Source: Phalacrocorax aristotelis
Taxonomy: Eukaryota > Chordata > Aves > Suliformes > Phalacrocoracidae
Length of the DNA: 64,000 nt
Reading direction: 5' to 3'
Assembly (NCBI RefSeq): GCF_949628215.1
Contig: NC_134276.1
Location: forward strand, 102,737,799-102,801,798
The position numbers were made by a program, and so were the translations under genes. Each line of letters starts with the position of its first letter. Position 1 is the stretch's first letter. This document shows, in pieces, positions 12,401 through 25,200 of this stretch. Below the pieces are notes generated by a model. That model was not told where the DNA came from, did not search any database, and saw nothing but the letters and a program-made list of their open reading frames with translations.

Positions 12401-15400
12401 GTAGTAAAGAAAGATCAGTGACACAGGCCAAAGAGTTAAACAAGCCAAGCCTGATAAAAAGTGCAGGAAGGGCATGATGCAGACTTCACGGTTCATTCTC
12501 CTCATAGTTCAAACACAACTTACCCCATTCCTCCAAACTCCCACTGCTTTTACAGCACTCATGTAAAACCTCACAAAGCTTTCCAAGCTTCACATTTTGA
12601 AAAGAGATCAAATAATCTCAGATGATGATGTTGGAGCCATCACACAGTCATGACACAAAATGATGGACCAAAGACAGAACTTTGTTTTAGGATCTGACTT
12701 GCCTAGAGATGAGTGTATTTCTTTCCTAAGTAAATAGGATTGTAAGACGCCTTCTTTTTTATGTTCCCTCACAATAAAAGCCCTGAACAAGTTCTTGTAG
12801 GACACAGATGTTGAAGAAGTGAACGACTCCAGCCATCTTGTTAAATACATGAGCTTTAAATTCCTACAGAAGTCATCAGCGCTACATCTCACCCAGAAAT
12901 TTTTCTCTCAGAGTGTTCTTTTGCTATGAGCTTGCTTTGGTTCACGGAAAGTTAGTGTGTGTCAAGACAAAGCCACAGTTTACAGGCAGAGATGGCACCT
13001 CTAGTGTCAATTTAAACAGTTACCAAGTGAAATCCTGGGACAAAGTCAACAAATTTACATCATCTTCACTAAAATGAGAATTTCATGCCTAAAAATCTAG
13101 TTCTATAAAAAGGGGAAATAACCACACTAAAAACAAAGGAATATGTAGTGTTTAAGTTACATCATTACAAAGGTTATGAAGCTGTCTACCTTCTCTCCAT
13201 TTTTAATCTTGCCATGAGTAACAAAAGAGAAATTACAGAATGTTACTTCCCATACTGTGTTAACAATTGGAGCTCCAGCTCCTGAAAAGCTGGTTAAATT
13301 GGTGCATCTGTAGCATATTATTCTCTATTATGGTTTCAAGATCCATAGCATGAAAGATGTACACTGATACACCTCCCAAACCAGAAAAAAAAAGTCTAGC
13401 CCTTAAGCTTAACCTCAAGACAGCTCCTTCCTTTCTATGCTGATTTCAAGTTTAGGATAAAGCATACAGCCAAAGCTCAGAAAGACTATTAAATAAACAG
13501 CTCACATATTACATATCTGTACACACGTATTTTAAGATTGAAAACACATTTGACTACATATAACAGCTATCCACATGTTACCATAATGGAGGTATTTTAG
13601 TGAATTTAGTTCTCCTGATGCAAAGGACATTTCTCACTTGCAGCAATTTTAATCTTTCTCAAATTTAGAAAAGTAAATTTAAGAAATTCTTCTGCCTTTT
13701 TGTAAGGTAGATTTTTTACACTCTGGTTGTCCAGTTTTGATCTCATCTTAAAATGGGACTTTACATATAGGATTCTCATTTGTTTTTCTAGCTGTTTAGG
13801 TGACTATAATCTACTAATCTAATTTGACTAAGTAGTTCTCATAAGTCACTTGATTTCCAACCCTGAGAGCACAATATCCATGGCAGACATATGTCATACC
13901 TAATTCAGTTATCAGTTCTCACAAACTGAAAACACTACCCTGATAAGATTTCTTAAAACAAACAAACAAAAAAACCCCAACATATTAAGTAAGTAATATT
14001 AGTTTTTCAAGGTTCTCCACTTTTTGGTCATTCAAACAGGCACTTAGTATTAATATAGCAAGAAAATAATATTGCTAGGAACCAAATATTGCTTGGAGAA
14101 AGGGGAAACTTTTTATTGGAAGAACAGGAACCCACCTCACTTGGCTAGCAGAATCACATCTCTAGGTCATGAATCAGGTTTACATATGTATATCTTTATA
14201 CACAGGGGAAGAAATAGCAGAAATCTGTAGTTTAAGATTACAAATGACATTTATTTCCCATTACAAATATGTTAACATATCTTCATGTGAGAATGATAGA
14301 TATAAGTTAATACAATTTATAGCACAGGAGGAATACAAGTTTGCACAATTTATAGCTCACGCTTGCAGTAGTGGATTAAAACCTACAGCTAAAATTATTA
14401 CAGTCCCCATTCATTCAACCTACTCTAGAAGCTACTGCAACTTTTAAGGTGTTTTCACTCTTGAACCAGGATCAGGATTACTTTATTCCGCAGTCTGGCT
14501 TGTTAAAAACAGGAGCAAGTTTACCTTGGAAATTAAGCCTTATGACTCCAACAGAAGATAGCTTGAGGGCCATTTTCTGCAGCAGAGACATCACCAGAAA
14601 AGGCTTGGGGACAGCTGTGAAGGAAGCTTGAAAGAGCAGAGGCTAGCATAATTGGCAGTACATTCAGCAGGAATTTTTCATCTCACACTAGTTGGCTTCA
14701 GTACAGCACAGCATACTCTAAGAGCTGGCAACTGACAAGATTTTAAAAATAAACTTTGGATTCTAAAAATACATTTCTCATTATTTACCTTCTGAGTTAA
14801 GACCTGAAAATGAAAACTGGCTTTATAATGAAGCATCTACTCCTTCACCAATCATTACAGCTAGTAAGTTACCTTCTAAAATGGCAAGCAAGACTTTCTT
14901 GTAGTCACTTGTCTGTAGGAGAAGTGTAGGCTACAGATATTTTACATTAAAAAACAAGTTGTCAAAATTCCAGCTGTTCAAAAATCCCATATACTGAAGT
15001 ACTTACAATCAAACCTTCATAAGACAAAAAAGCCTTTCTCAAACTCAGTCTAGCTTTCAGCTCTCCTGATAAGTACACGTGGCATTTACTGGCCCTTGAA
15101 ATGAAAGGCAAAGTACAAAATGAACTTACTGGAAAGAAGAGTTGGCTACTTGCAGGGGAAAGAATCTGAACTTTTGCCTCAAAATTAACTTGTCCCCTTT
15201 GGGGGAAAGAAAAAGGTAGTAATACTCAACCACCATTTGACATCAGAACAATGAATACATGTCTAATCAAGTACCAGTGGAGGTACTAAATATGCCAAGT
15301 ATGATAGAAAATGCTGCATATTAGATACATTCAGTTCCAAAGTTGTAAACAGTCATCACGGGTCCCATGAAGCAGTAAATTATAGTAAGTGTGGGACACA

Positions 15401-16176
15401 GCAAGAGTAAGAATGTTAAATTAGTTTCCTCTGAAAAAATCTAGTGACAATAACTAATTTTCCTAAAGCTACAGTCCTATTTTCTATCACTTTTAAAGTT
15501 TCCAGCACAGCACTAGCATAAATCTCATACATAAGTCAAATCAACTGTACTTTCTTACATAAATGAGCAATAAAGTACCCATAGAGATAAAATTACACGA
15601 ACATGCCTCAGTTCTCATCTGCTTAAAAACTGCTGCTGACAGTTTCAGAACCCAAGTACCCTTAAGTATTCCTTCAAATGTACAGCTGTTTTAGTGCAAC
15701 TTTTAAGCAGGAAATCCCAAATTATGCAAGAAAAAAAAATCCAGAAAAAAAAAAGCCAGTTCATATGCTTAAAGGAGAAAAAGACAGCAGCAAATGATCC
15801 TTAAAGCCTGCCAGCAAGCATCGCCAAGAGATGCACTGACATTCTAAACTGAACAGGCCATTTACTTACACCCTTCTTTTTCCTTTTTATTTCTCCAACA
15901 AAATGTCCATGACAACTGTTTTGAGCTACAGGAGTTCTACTATATGGCAACAGTTCATGTTCTTACTTTAAGATGTGCTGAAAAATCTCACTAATTATTT
16001 TAACTACCAGTTCTTAAATGCTAAATATATTATGACATTTGAGAGAATAACACAAGTATCTTTGGATATACATTTGTCTGTGGCTCATTTAATCACTGCT
16101 TGTATATCTGAGAACGGAAATGATTAAGGAGTGGGGAGAAAGTAAAAAAGCCAGCACCCCCAGTTACTTCAAGATA

Positions 16177-16181
16177 CTAAC
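16177..16181. repeat. Target-site duplication, left copy
   Basis: CTAAC lies directly before the TGTGCTGG terminus of the solo LTR. The same five bases recur directly after its CAACA end at 16778-16782. Five bases is the usual duplication size for ERV-L-type insertions. Confidence 0.75.
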
Positions 16182-16777
16182 TGTGCTGGTTTTGGCTGGC
16201 ACAGAGTTAATTTTCTTCGTAGTAGCTAGTAGGGGACTATGTTTTGGATTTGTGCTGGAAACAACATTGATCATACAGGGATGTTTTAGCTATTGCTGTA
16301 CAGTGCTTACACAGAGTCAAGGCCTTTACTGCTTCTCACCCCACACCACCAGCAAGTAGACTTGGGGTGCACAAGAAGCTGGGAGGGGACACAGCTGGGA
16401 CAGCTGACCCCAACTGACCAAAGCGATATCCCATACCATATGACATCATGCTCAGCAATAAAACTGGGGGGGGGAGGTTGGCAGGGTCTGCTGCTCAGGG
16501 ACTGGCTGGGCATTGGCCGGTTGGTGGTGAGCAATTGTTTACATTTGCAACACTTGTCTGTCTTGGGTTTTAATTCTCTCTGTCATTTTCCTTTTCATTA
16601 CATTTTTTTACCATTATTATTTCAATCAATTATTAAACTGTTCTTATCTCAACCTATGAGTTTTTTCACTTTTACCCTTCCAATACTCCTCCCCATCCTG
16701 CGGGGGGAGGGGGGGCATAGGGAAATGAGCAAGCAGCTGTGTGGTGCTTAGCTGCTGGCTGGGGTTAAACCACAACA
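16182..16777 (+). mobile_element. Solo LTR of an avian ERV-L-type retrovirus
   Basis: A 596-bp element starting TGTGCTGGTTTTGGCTGG and ending GGTTAAACCACAACA, with the TG...CA termini of an LTR and a CTAAC duplication on both sides. An internal 'agcaataaaac' near 16453 and a T-rich region are compatible with an LTR poly(A) region. No internal retroviral genes lie next to it, so this is a solo LTR left by recombination between two LTRs. A 140-base T/C-rich part near 16550-16700 creates a long open frame that I regard as spurious. Confidence 0.88.
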
Positions 16778-16782
16778 CTAAC
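16778..16782. repeat. Target-site duplication, right copy
   Basis: CTAAC directly after the LTR end, matching 16177-16181 exactly. Confidence 0.75.
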
Positions 16783-17624
16783 AAGAGAGAAAGAATTTTG
16801 AATTAGGCCCAGCAGAAAAATCAGTATCTTCCAACCCCACAATCATTACTTCAGCCTCCTGAAAAGTTCCTGTTGGCTTAACAGCCCAAAAAAGTCTTAA
16901 CGAAGGCCTCAAGAAATCTGATTGACAGCAGACGGTACCTTGTCAAAGCATGCAGTGTTAAAATCCTCAGAGAGCTGAAGGTACCAAGTGGAAGAATCAA
17001 GTTGAAATAGAGGCAAAGAATCTGGGTAACAGTGCAAACATTGAAGACTAACAAGAAAATGTAATACCTCAGGGCAGTGTGTACTATTTACTTGTGGGGA
17101 AACATTAGGAAGAAACCTACTGTCTAACAACAACAATGGAAGAGGGAGACAAACTTTTTCAAAATAGGGAGTGGTATCTCAGAGCTGAAGCTAGAAATGA
17201 CAGTTTGTGGCCAACATCAGGCTACATAAACATAGTAAGCTTCCTGTTTTACTCACCTGTTCCCTCATATTAATCTACTTTGAAATTTGGGTAGTCTCCC
17301 ATAGGTCTTTCTAGGAAATCAGTTTCATTACTGACAATTAAGAAAGCTATCAGACTGCTTCTGAACTAAAACATTTAGAATACTAAGGCAGAACATATAC
17401 CTGCCTGAACAGACAAACAAGATACAGGCATTAGAACAATACACATAGCTTATGCCAACCCTTGCGAGAAGGCCATTCTTGAAAAATTCTGAAGTGAAAC
17501 CAGATTAAGTGCATGAGCAATCCAGACCATACCCTATGTTTCAGGCTGGCTTATTTCTTTGATTACATTGACAAATGTTTAAGATTTGATCTTCTGGAGG
17601 ACTGCATATGTCAATATCACTGCA

Positions 17625-19484
17625 TCACAGAATGGTAGGGGTTGGAAGGGACCTCCAGAGATCATCTTGTCCAACCCCCCTGCTTGAGCAGGCACACCCA
17701 GAGCAGGGGGCACAGCACCGCATCCAGGTGGGTTTTGAATGTCTCCAGGGAAGGAGACTCCACAACCTCCCTGGGGCAGCCTGTTCCACTGCTCTGTCAC
17801 GCTCACAGGAAAGAAGTTTTTTTTCTCATGTTTAGGTGGAACTTCCTGTGTGCCAACTTGCGCCCATTGCCCCTTGTCCTGTCATTGGGCACTATTGAAA
17901 AGAGCCTAGTCCCATCGTCCTGACACCCACCCTTTAGGTATTTATAGGTATTGATGAAATCCCCCCTCAGTCTTCTCTTCTCCAGGCTAAACAAACCCAG
18001 GTGTCTCAGCCTTTCCTCATAACAGAGATGCTCCAGCCCACTGATCATTTTGGTAGCTCTCTGCTGGACTTGCTCAAGCAGTTCTGCATCCTTCTTAAAC
18101 TGGGGAGCACAAAACTGGACACAGTACTCCAAATGTGGTCTCACTAGGGCAGAGTAGAAGGGGAGGATAACCTCCCTCGATCTGCTGGCCACACTCCTTT
18201 TAATGCAGCCCGGATACCGTTGGCCTTCTTGGCCACAAGGTCACATCGCTGGCTCAGGGTCAGCTTGTTGTCCACCAGCACTCCCAGGTCCTTCTCAACA
18301 GAGCCGCTTTCCAGCAGGTCAGCCCCCAGCTTGTACTGGTGCATGGGGTTGTTCCTCCCCAGGTGCAGGACCTTGCACTTGCTCTTGTTGAATTTCATCA
18401 GGTTCCCCTCGGTGCAGCTCTCCAGCCTGCCCAGGTCTCACTGAATGGCAGCACAGCCTTCTGGTGTATCAGCCTCTCCTCCCAGTATTGTATCATCAGC
18501 CAACTTGCCGAGGGTGCACTCTGTCTCTTCATCCAGGTCACTGATGACTATGTTGAACAGGACTGGACCCAGCACAGACCCCTGGGGAACACTGCTAGTG
18601 AAAGGCCTCCAACCAGGCTCTGCCCTGTTGGTCATGACCCTCTGAGCTCTGCCATTCAGCCTGTTCTCAATCCACCTCATTGCCCACCCATCTAACCCAC
18701 ACTTCCTAAGCTTACCTGTGAGGATGCTATTGGAGACAGTGTCAAAAGCCTTGCTGAAGTTGAGGTAAACAACATCCACTGCTCTCTTTTCATCTACCCA
18801 GCCAGTCACGCCATTATAGAAGGCTATCAGGTTGGTCAATCATGATCTCCCCTTGGTGAATCCATGATGACTACTTCTGATAACCTTCTCTTCTTCTACA
18901 TGCTTGGAGATGACCTCCAGAATGAAATGTTCCATCACCTTTCTGGGGATGGAGGTGCAGCTGACTGGCCTATAGTTCCCCGGGTCCTCCTTCTTACCGT
19001 TTTTGAAGACCAGAGCAACACTGGTTACCCTCCAGTCCTCGGGCACCTGTCCTTTCCTCCATGACCTTTCAAAGATGTTGGAGAGTGGCTCAGTGACAGC
19101 ATCTGCCAGCTCCCTCAGCACTCATGGGTGCATCCCATCTGGGCCAATGGATTTGTGAGGATCCAGTTTGCCTTAATGATCTCTGACCCAATCCTCCTCC
19201 ATCAAGGGGAAGTCTTCCTTTCTCCAGGTTTTCCCACTCACCTCTGGGGGCTGGGGTGCCTGAGGGCCGGCCTTAGCAGTAAAGACTAAAGCAAAGACAG
19301 CATTCAGTAACTCTGTCTTCTCTGCATCCTGTATCACCAGGGTCCCTACCTCATTCAGCAGTGGGCCGACAGTTTCCCCAGTGTTTCTTTCAGTAGTGAT
19401 TTATTTGAAGGAGCCCTTCTTGTTATCCTTGACATCCCTTGACAGATTTAGTTCCAAGTGGGCCTTGGCCTTCCTCTATAACCA
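17625..19484 (-). mobile_element. CR1 LINE, 5'-truncated, copy B
   Basis: A minus-strand CR1 of about 1.86 kb, longer at its 5' side than copy A. Read on the minus strand it shows upstream RT blocks 'VPEDWRVTSVALVFKNGKK' and 'GNYRPVSCTSIPRKVME', then the same 'KAFDTV', '[12 protein letters not shown]' and 'LADDT' blocks as copy A. The 3' end is at 17625 ('atcacagaatggtagggg' in plus sense). It carries the same TGA after 'GCAAIQ' and the same one-base loss as copy A. A poly-A run near the 3' end (plus-strand T run at 17817) is one base longer and adds a frameshift of its own. Confidence 0.93.
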
Positions 19485-21497
19485 AATCCCAGAAAATATT
19501 ATCTGTGTGACAGAATTGATCTGCTTTGGAAAACAGCAATTTCAGAGTATCAAGCCCCAGTGACATACCTAAATCATTTGTAAATTAAGCACTATGAAGA
19601 AAACAAACGAACAAAAAAACCAACAAAACCCAAGAAAAACCCAAAAAGCTTGGGCAGGGGGGAAAGACCACAGTTGTTCCAAGTAGTTGTTCCAGTTGCA
19701 AGAGAGATCTGATTTTGGTATTGGTTTTACTGCAAATTTAAGTGTTGCAGTCCTATAACAAACTCATTTCAACCTCATTTTTTAAAAGCTTATCTCTAGA
19801 TTGGCATGCCAACAGAACTGATACACAAAGATGCAAGAAAAAAATGAGCCATAGCATTAAAATGCTACAGCCTGGCCAAAAATATGAGTAACCAGATACT
19901 CAGTGCCAGAGGTCACAGCATCCACCAACAGCACTGCTCATGCAAGCCATTGAAAAACAGTAATAAAGAAGTCCTACAAAGAGGCACTAAGCCAGTATCA
20001 CCCCAAGAGAAAAAGAACTTAACACATTTTTTCAGTTACCTTGCCAATAACCTCCCCACTGTATCCAACCCACTAAACATTAAAATCTGGAAGAGATATA
20101 ATGACTCTATAGCAACCAGCTGCTGAGATATTTTTCAAACAGAATGAACTGAATATAAGTGCCAAATACTTTCCCAACAAATTTAGCCTATTCCTAGTGG
20201 GAGGAGAAAAGTATGTTCACTGCTGAACACTGCTTCAAGATACAGTGCAAATCTGAGGTCATTACAAAACTAGAGCAATTTAAAACAAATCAGATAACCA
20301 GGAACAGGTAAATAAACAGACACACACATTTTAGGTATGCAGGTTGCTGTTACTCTGCAAGGACAGGCACATCACTCAAGACTCCTCTCCTGTGGAACAG
20401 CACTTCCATGAGACACTTTTTCCCCACCACCACACCACCAACACGCCAACTTTACTAATACTTCCATGTCCCCTGTAAGAGTTTATTAGGGAATCTTCTG
20501 GAGATTTAAAATTAACAGCCACATGAACATGTCGGCTCCACAGCAGTAGCTGCACGTGTATGTAATTTGGGCTCTGTAAGCTCTCAAAAGAAAGCGGCAA
20601 TTTGGTTGTCCCTGTTTTCAGATACAACCGCTCCTGCTATAAGTCTCCTGATGTGCATATCTGTAAAAAGGTTCAGCCTCCCTACTATATGCCCACAAGC
20701 ACATCAGTTACAGCATTATTTCTCAGCAAAACAAGAATCAAAGATGATGAGAGTTCAAGAGCACAGTTTCCCTTAGCTCATAAACAAGTCAAAGAAAGAC
20801 TCTAGGTATCTCGAAAAAATAACTAAGAAAAATCAAGCCTAATATTAGGTTTATATGCATTGGCTTATGTGTGAATCCTCAGAAGACATATTTTAGAAGT
20901 CTACAAATAAAAAGATGGAAGCCATTTAAGTAACCTCTGCTTTTTTCTTTTTATGGCAATAAGGCTTTGTTTCTATTTAAATCTTCACAGAATAAAGTCT
21001 TTATCTTTAACAAGAGACAAAGCCAAGCTAATACAAGAAGGAATTATTACTAGACAATATTCATCTCTTCCATAATATAGTACAGGGATAACAACTGAAC
21101 TCAACAGGCAGCTGTTTAAAATGCCTTAGTTGAGACAGGCTCCCATTTTTCCTCTTTGGCTGATGATGTTTTTCCATCTCTCTTCCCCAGCTGTAGTGCG
21201 TGGGTCATCCTAAGTATCTAAGCTACGCCAGAAAAGTACCTGGGGACTGTCAGAAAAACCAAGGGCTACCTCTTGTATGTGGCCTGGTGCAGAGCTAGAA
21301 AGACTAGAAACTGATGCTGCCACCTTAAAAACAATAATCAGAGCAAACTAAGTTTGGAAAGCCGCATACTGGTGTACCCACACTATTTGTAGCCTTCTGC
21401 CCTTTTCTTGCCCCTTAGACTTATTGTCTTTTTAAACCTCTCTAGCTACAAAGTGTCTCAATGCATTGTTCCATCTGGAGGATTCAATAAACTTCTC

Positions 21498-21557
21498 TTT
21501 TTTTAAATTAAATTATTTTAAATTAAATTTTTAATTAAATTATCCTCCCCCCCCCCC
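21498..21557. repeat. AT-rich palindromic patch plus C11 run
   Basis: About 45 bases built from 'ttaaattaaatta' in both orientations, followed within a few bases by eleven consecutive C. Low-complexity DNA, prone to slippage and assembly error. Confidence 0.7.
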
Positions 21558-22193
21558 TTTTGAAGCTGGGAAAGGATAGTAAAGCACAATAAACCTCCAC
21601 ACAAAAGGAAATGAAATTTCACAAGAATTTCGACATGTAGGCTTCCTAGGTTTCATTTCAGTGCAAAGTTTAGCTGAGTCAGCATTCTTGATTCACAACA
21701 CTTGCAGGTTTTTGAGGTTTTGTTTTAAATAAGAGGACTAAATTTCTGTCACCATTTTGAACTTCGCAAGCCAAATGCCTAATTTCAAAAATAACCATTT
21801 AAGAGATTCAATATGATTATATTCCCTACATACCCTCAGGAAAGCTATTTTAATGTAGGTGTTGCCCTGCCCCAAATAGCCTGTACCTTGCTTTTCCTAA
21901 CAAATCCCAGGTATTTTAACTCAGGACCGGACCAAGGTAATGCAGGAAAAGCAGGAACTTTTTACCATAACAAATTCCAGAAATTATCAAAATTAAGCAA
22001 CACTATCAGGGAATCCCATTTTCCTTGGAGCTACAGCGTAACATTTTCCTGCTCAAAGCACATAGAGCAGGAAAAATGTAAAATTATTTCTGAAGCTTCA
22101 TGTTATTTTTGATCACATAAACTTAATCATCTATCAAAACCACCAAACGAAGAATCCTCCCTCTTACTTATACAAAAGTCCTTAAAACTCCAT

Positions 22194-22232
22194 AAAAAAA
22201 AAAAAAAACCCAAAAAACCACCCCAAACCAAC
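22194..22232. repeat. Poly-A / A-C-rich tract
   Basis: A run of about 16 A followed by A/C-only sequence. Resembles the other A/C-rich tracts of the window. No adjacent SINE or LINE body was recognised, so it is not called as a retroposon tail. Confidence 0.6.
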
Positions 22233-25200
22233 CACACAATAGGCAGAAGGTTTATTATTCAGCTATCAATGGAGCCTACCAAGTATCCAGAAACAACTAC
22301 CAGCTGAAAAGACTACAGTCTTTCAGTCTGCTGAAATTTCAGCTAACATGTCATCCCTGGAACATGTTCAATTCCTCAAGCCAGCAACTAATAAGAGCCA
22401 AAAACGCCAAAAGGTCAAAGCTCCACTTCTCTTATCCCTGCCTCCAAGCAAATGGTGAGGCCAGGACAAAAAAAAAGCAACACAGTTCTATATATTCCTA
22501 CTTTTTAGTCCTGCAGCCCTGCTCTTTTCTCAGTAAGGACTCTGAAGCCTGTATCTAGACACAAGCAGGAGCAGAGTGAAACTAGCCCAGATCCTACCAG
22601 TTTGTCACCTGACCATGAAATTCTGAATTCTAATACTGAACCCTCAAGTCTTCTGCTGTAGTCTGACAAAGAATCAAGAAACAGCATAAACAAATGGTGG
22701 TGCCTAAATACTCGGAGATACCACATCACCCCAAATTTAGTCTTTGCTGTACAAATTAAGAGTTACACTCTGTAGGATCAGATGATGTTCACATCAAAAA
22801 GGCTTGCCTTCAGCATTTTTGTTTGTTTTAGTCTTCTTTCTTTTGAAGAAAGGTTTTATCAAATATTTTCAAACTTTTCTATTTTTCTCCCACAACACCA
22901 GCAGCTTTAATGTGGGGGCATTAAGATGATCTGATGCTAAAATGGCTAGTCTCAGACACCAGCGCACACACACAAAAATACTGTGCTGCTTTTATTCACC
23001 CAGTATTCCCTTATTTATTTGTTATTCACATAGCATGTCAGACATTACCACTTGGCTCAGGACAATCGGCTTCCAATGCAAATTTAGCTTTTAAATTCCA
23101 TTTAACTGCCCATATAAATGCCATCACTAACTAGTCCACAGTCTTCACCAGGATATTCCCCATAACACTAGCTGAAAAGTCTTAGGTAACACAAAGAGAT
23201 TAAAATAAAACTGCCAGATTTCCTAACATAGAATAGGAATGAGCACCAAAGTAGCAAGGTCTTATATAAAAGTTCATAGAACGCATCAGGTAAGTTCAGG
23301 CAGGGTTTGGTCACTGGTTTGTGGGGTTTTTGTTTTGTTGTTTTGGTGGGTTTCTTTGGTTTTTTTTTAAAAGACATCTTTACTTAGGGATGCTTCTGGG
23401 TTATTACATAAGTGCACATGGATTTGTCTGTAAGTTCTAAAATAATAGCAGATTAAATTCTTCAGGTTAAATTCACCCAACTAGTTAATACAAATAAACT
23501 AATATTTTAAAAGTCATACAATAGCATTTGTCAGCAGTTCAGAATAATATTGAGCACTTGACTCAAAAGTCTTTTTCCCTCCACCAAAAAAAAACCCACA
23601 CAAAACAAAATTGTTTCCCTTGCAGCTTCTACAGACAGTGCAAATTTTAAGCAGATTTAGATGCTGAGTTTAAACAGTAGTGTCAAATATATGTTTGGGA
23701 TACATTTAAGGAATCAGTCCATCACTGCATTTGACACTGTAAAGTCAGCACTGAATCTGTTCTGTTTCCCAAGAGTAGATTCCAGTTATTGTACAGAGCT
23801 GTATGACTTACAGTTCATCTATAACTTCTGATTGTGCAAAAAGGATGACTGATTAATCAAAAAAGCATGGAAACTGTTAAAGTGGAAATCCTGCACAAGC
23901 CTCAACTCCATTCAGATTATTCTGATAAGAACTGTGGTAATGAAGCATGTTCTGAGCATGGATAACACCCTTAGCAGCTTCCCATCAGCAAGCCCTGTTC
24001 AGAGACCATAGAAGCACAATAGTGGGAGGTACTCACTATTAGAGTGGGAGGATCCAGCTATTTTAGTTCCATGTGGACTACAAGGTCTCTTCTTCAAAAG
24101 TCCAGTATGAACCTCTTTGCCATGTCAAGGGCTCTTGACAAACAGGAATTTTCAACACTAAGACAGACTTATTGATACCAGCTAAGCCACTGACTACTCC
24201 TGACCACAGCCAGTCAGAGCTTATCAGTAATGCAAACATTACATCTAGTCAAGTGCTACGCTACACATAAAATGGAACGCCTTGCTTTCTTCCTCTACCC
24301 TTGTCATCACAGAGTTTGGAAACATTTCCTTGAAGCAATACCATTTTTCAGCAGACACTGTCTACAAGACACACTTGATTTCTATCATATTTCTTAAAAT
24401 TAGCACATTATGTTTGATAGTAGGTTGCTATTTGTTCTTCTATGAGCTTATTATATTGCTTATTGTGGTTTTAAGTAGAATAAGTACAGAGCAGCAGAAC
24501 ATCCAGAAACTTCTAAGCTGGATAATGGATGTTTTCAAACTTCATCATTAAACATCTCCAAAATCCACAATGTCTGGCCATGAATTTAAGTACAGATGTC
24601 CTTGCCATGTGAAAACATATTTTAACACTCCTACATTTTGAACTTTTCCTCTGAATTTAAGTTTTACAAACTGGAATTCAAAAAAGAGACAACTATAAGG
24701 AGTAGTTGGAAAAGAATGGGGGGAAAGCTTTGTTACATGTCTAGTTCTTAAGTTTAATACTTGCCTAAATACCTACAGCAACTTAATTCTACACTAGTTC
24801 ATTCTAACAAAAAATTCTTCTTTCTTCTCTTTGTTGTTTATTACACTGTTTTGCAATTGGAGCACACACTGCAAAACAGAGGTATTAAAATGGAGCTTCT
24901 TTGTGAGAAAATTTTAGAAGTATTTCAGGTAGCTCTACAAACTATTTCCAGTAGTTTAGTTTACACAGACTTTCCTTGTTGGGATTGGCTCCTACAAACA
25001 TCAACAGAATAAAATCAACCAACATCAAAATACAAAGCTTAAGTGGGAAAGAACACCTGCCAGCCTTTAGATAATGCTGAAATATATAGGATCATTACAG
25101 TGAAGAAATACAGATAGAAGGGGAAAAACACACAAAAAGAACAGATAAGAAGAATGTTGACTGGTGAAGGCAAGGACCTAGGAAAGCAAACATTGCAGTA

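Noticed and set aside
16293-16751. 152-codon open frame
   Set aside because: Lies inside the solo LTR and reads through its T/C-rich region; no similarity to a retroviral protein.
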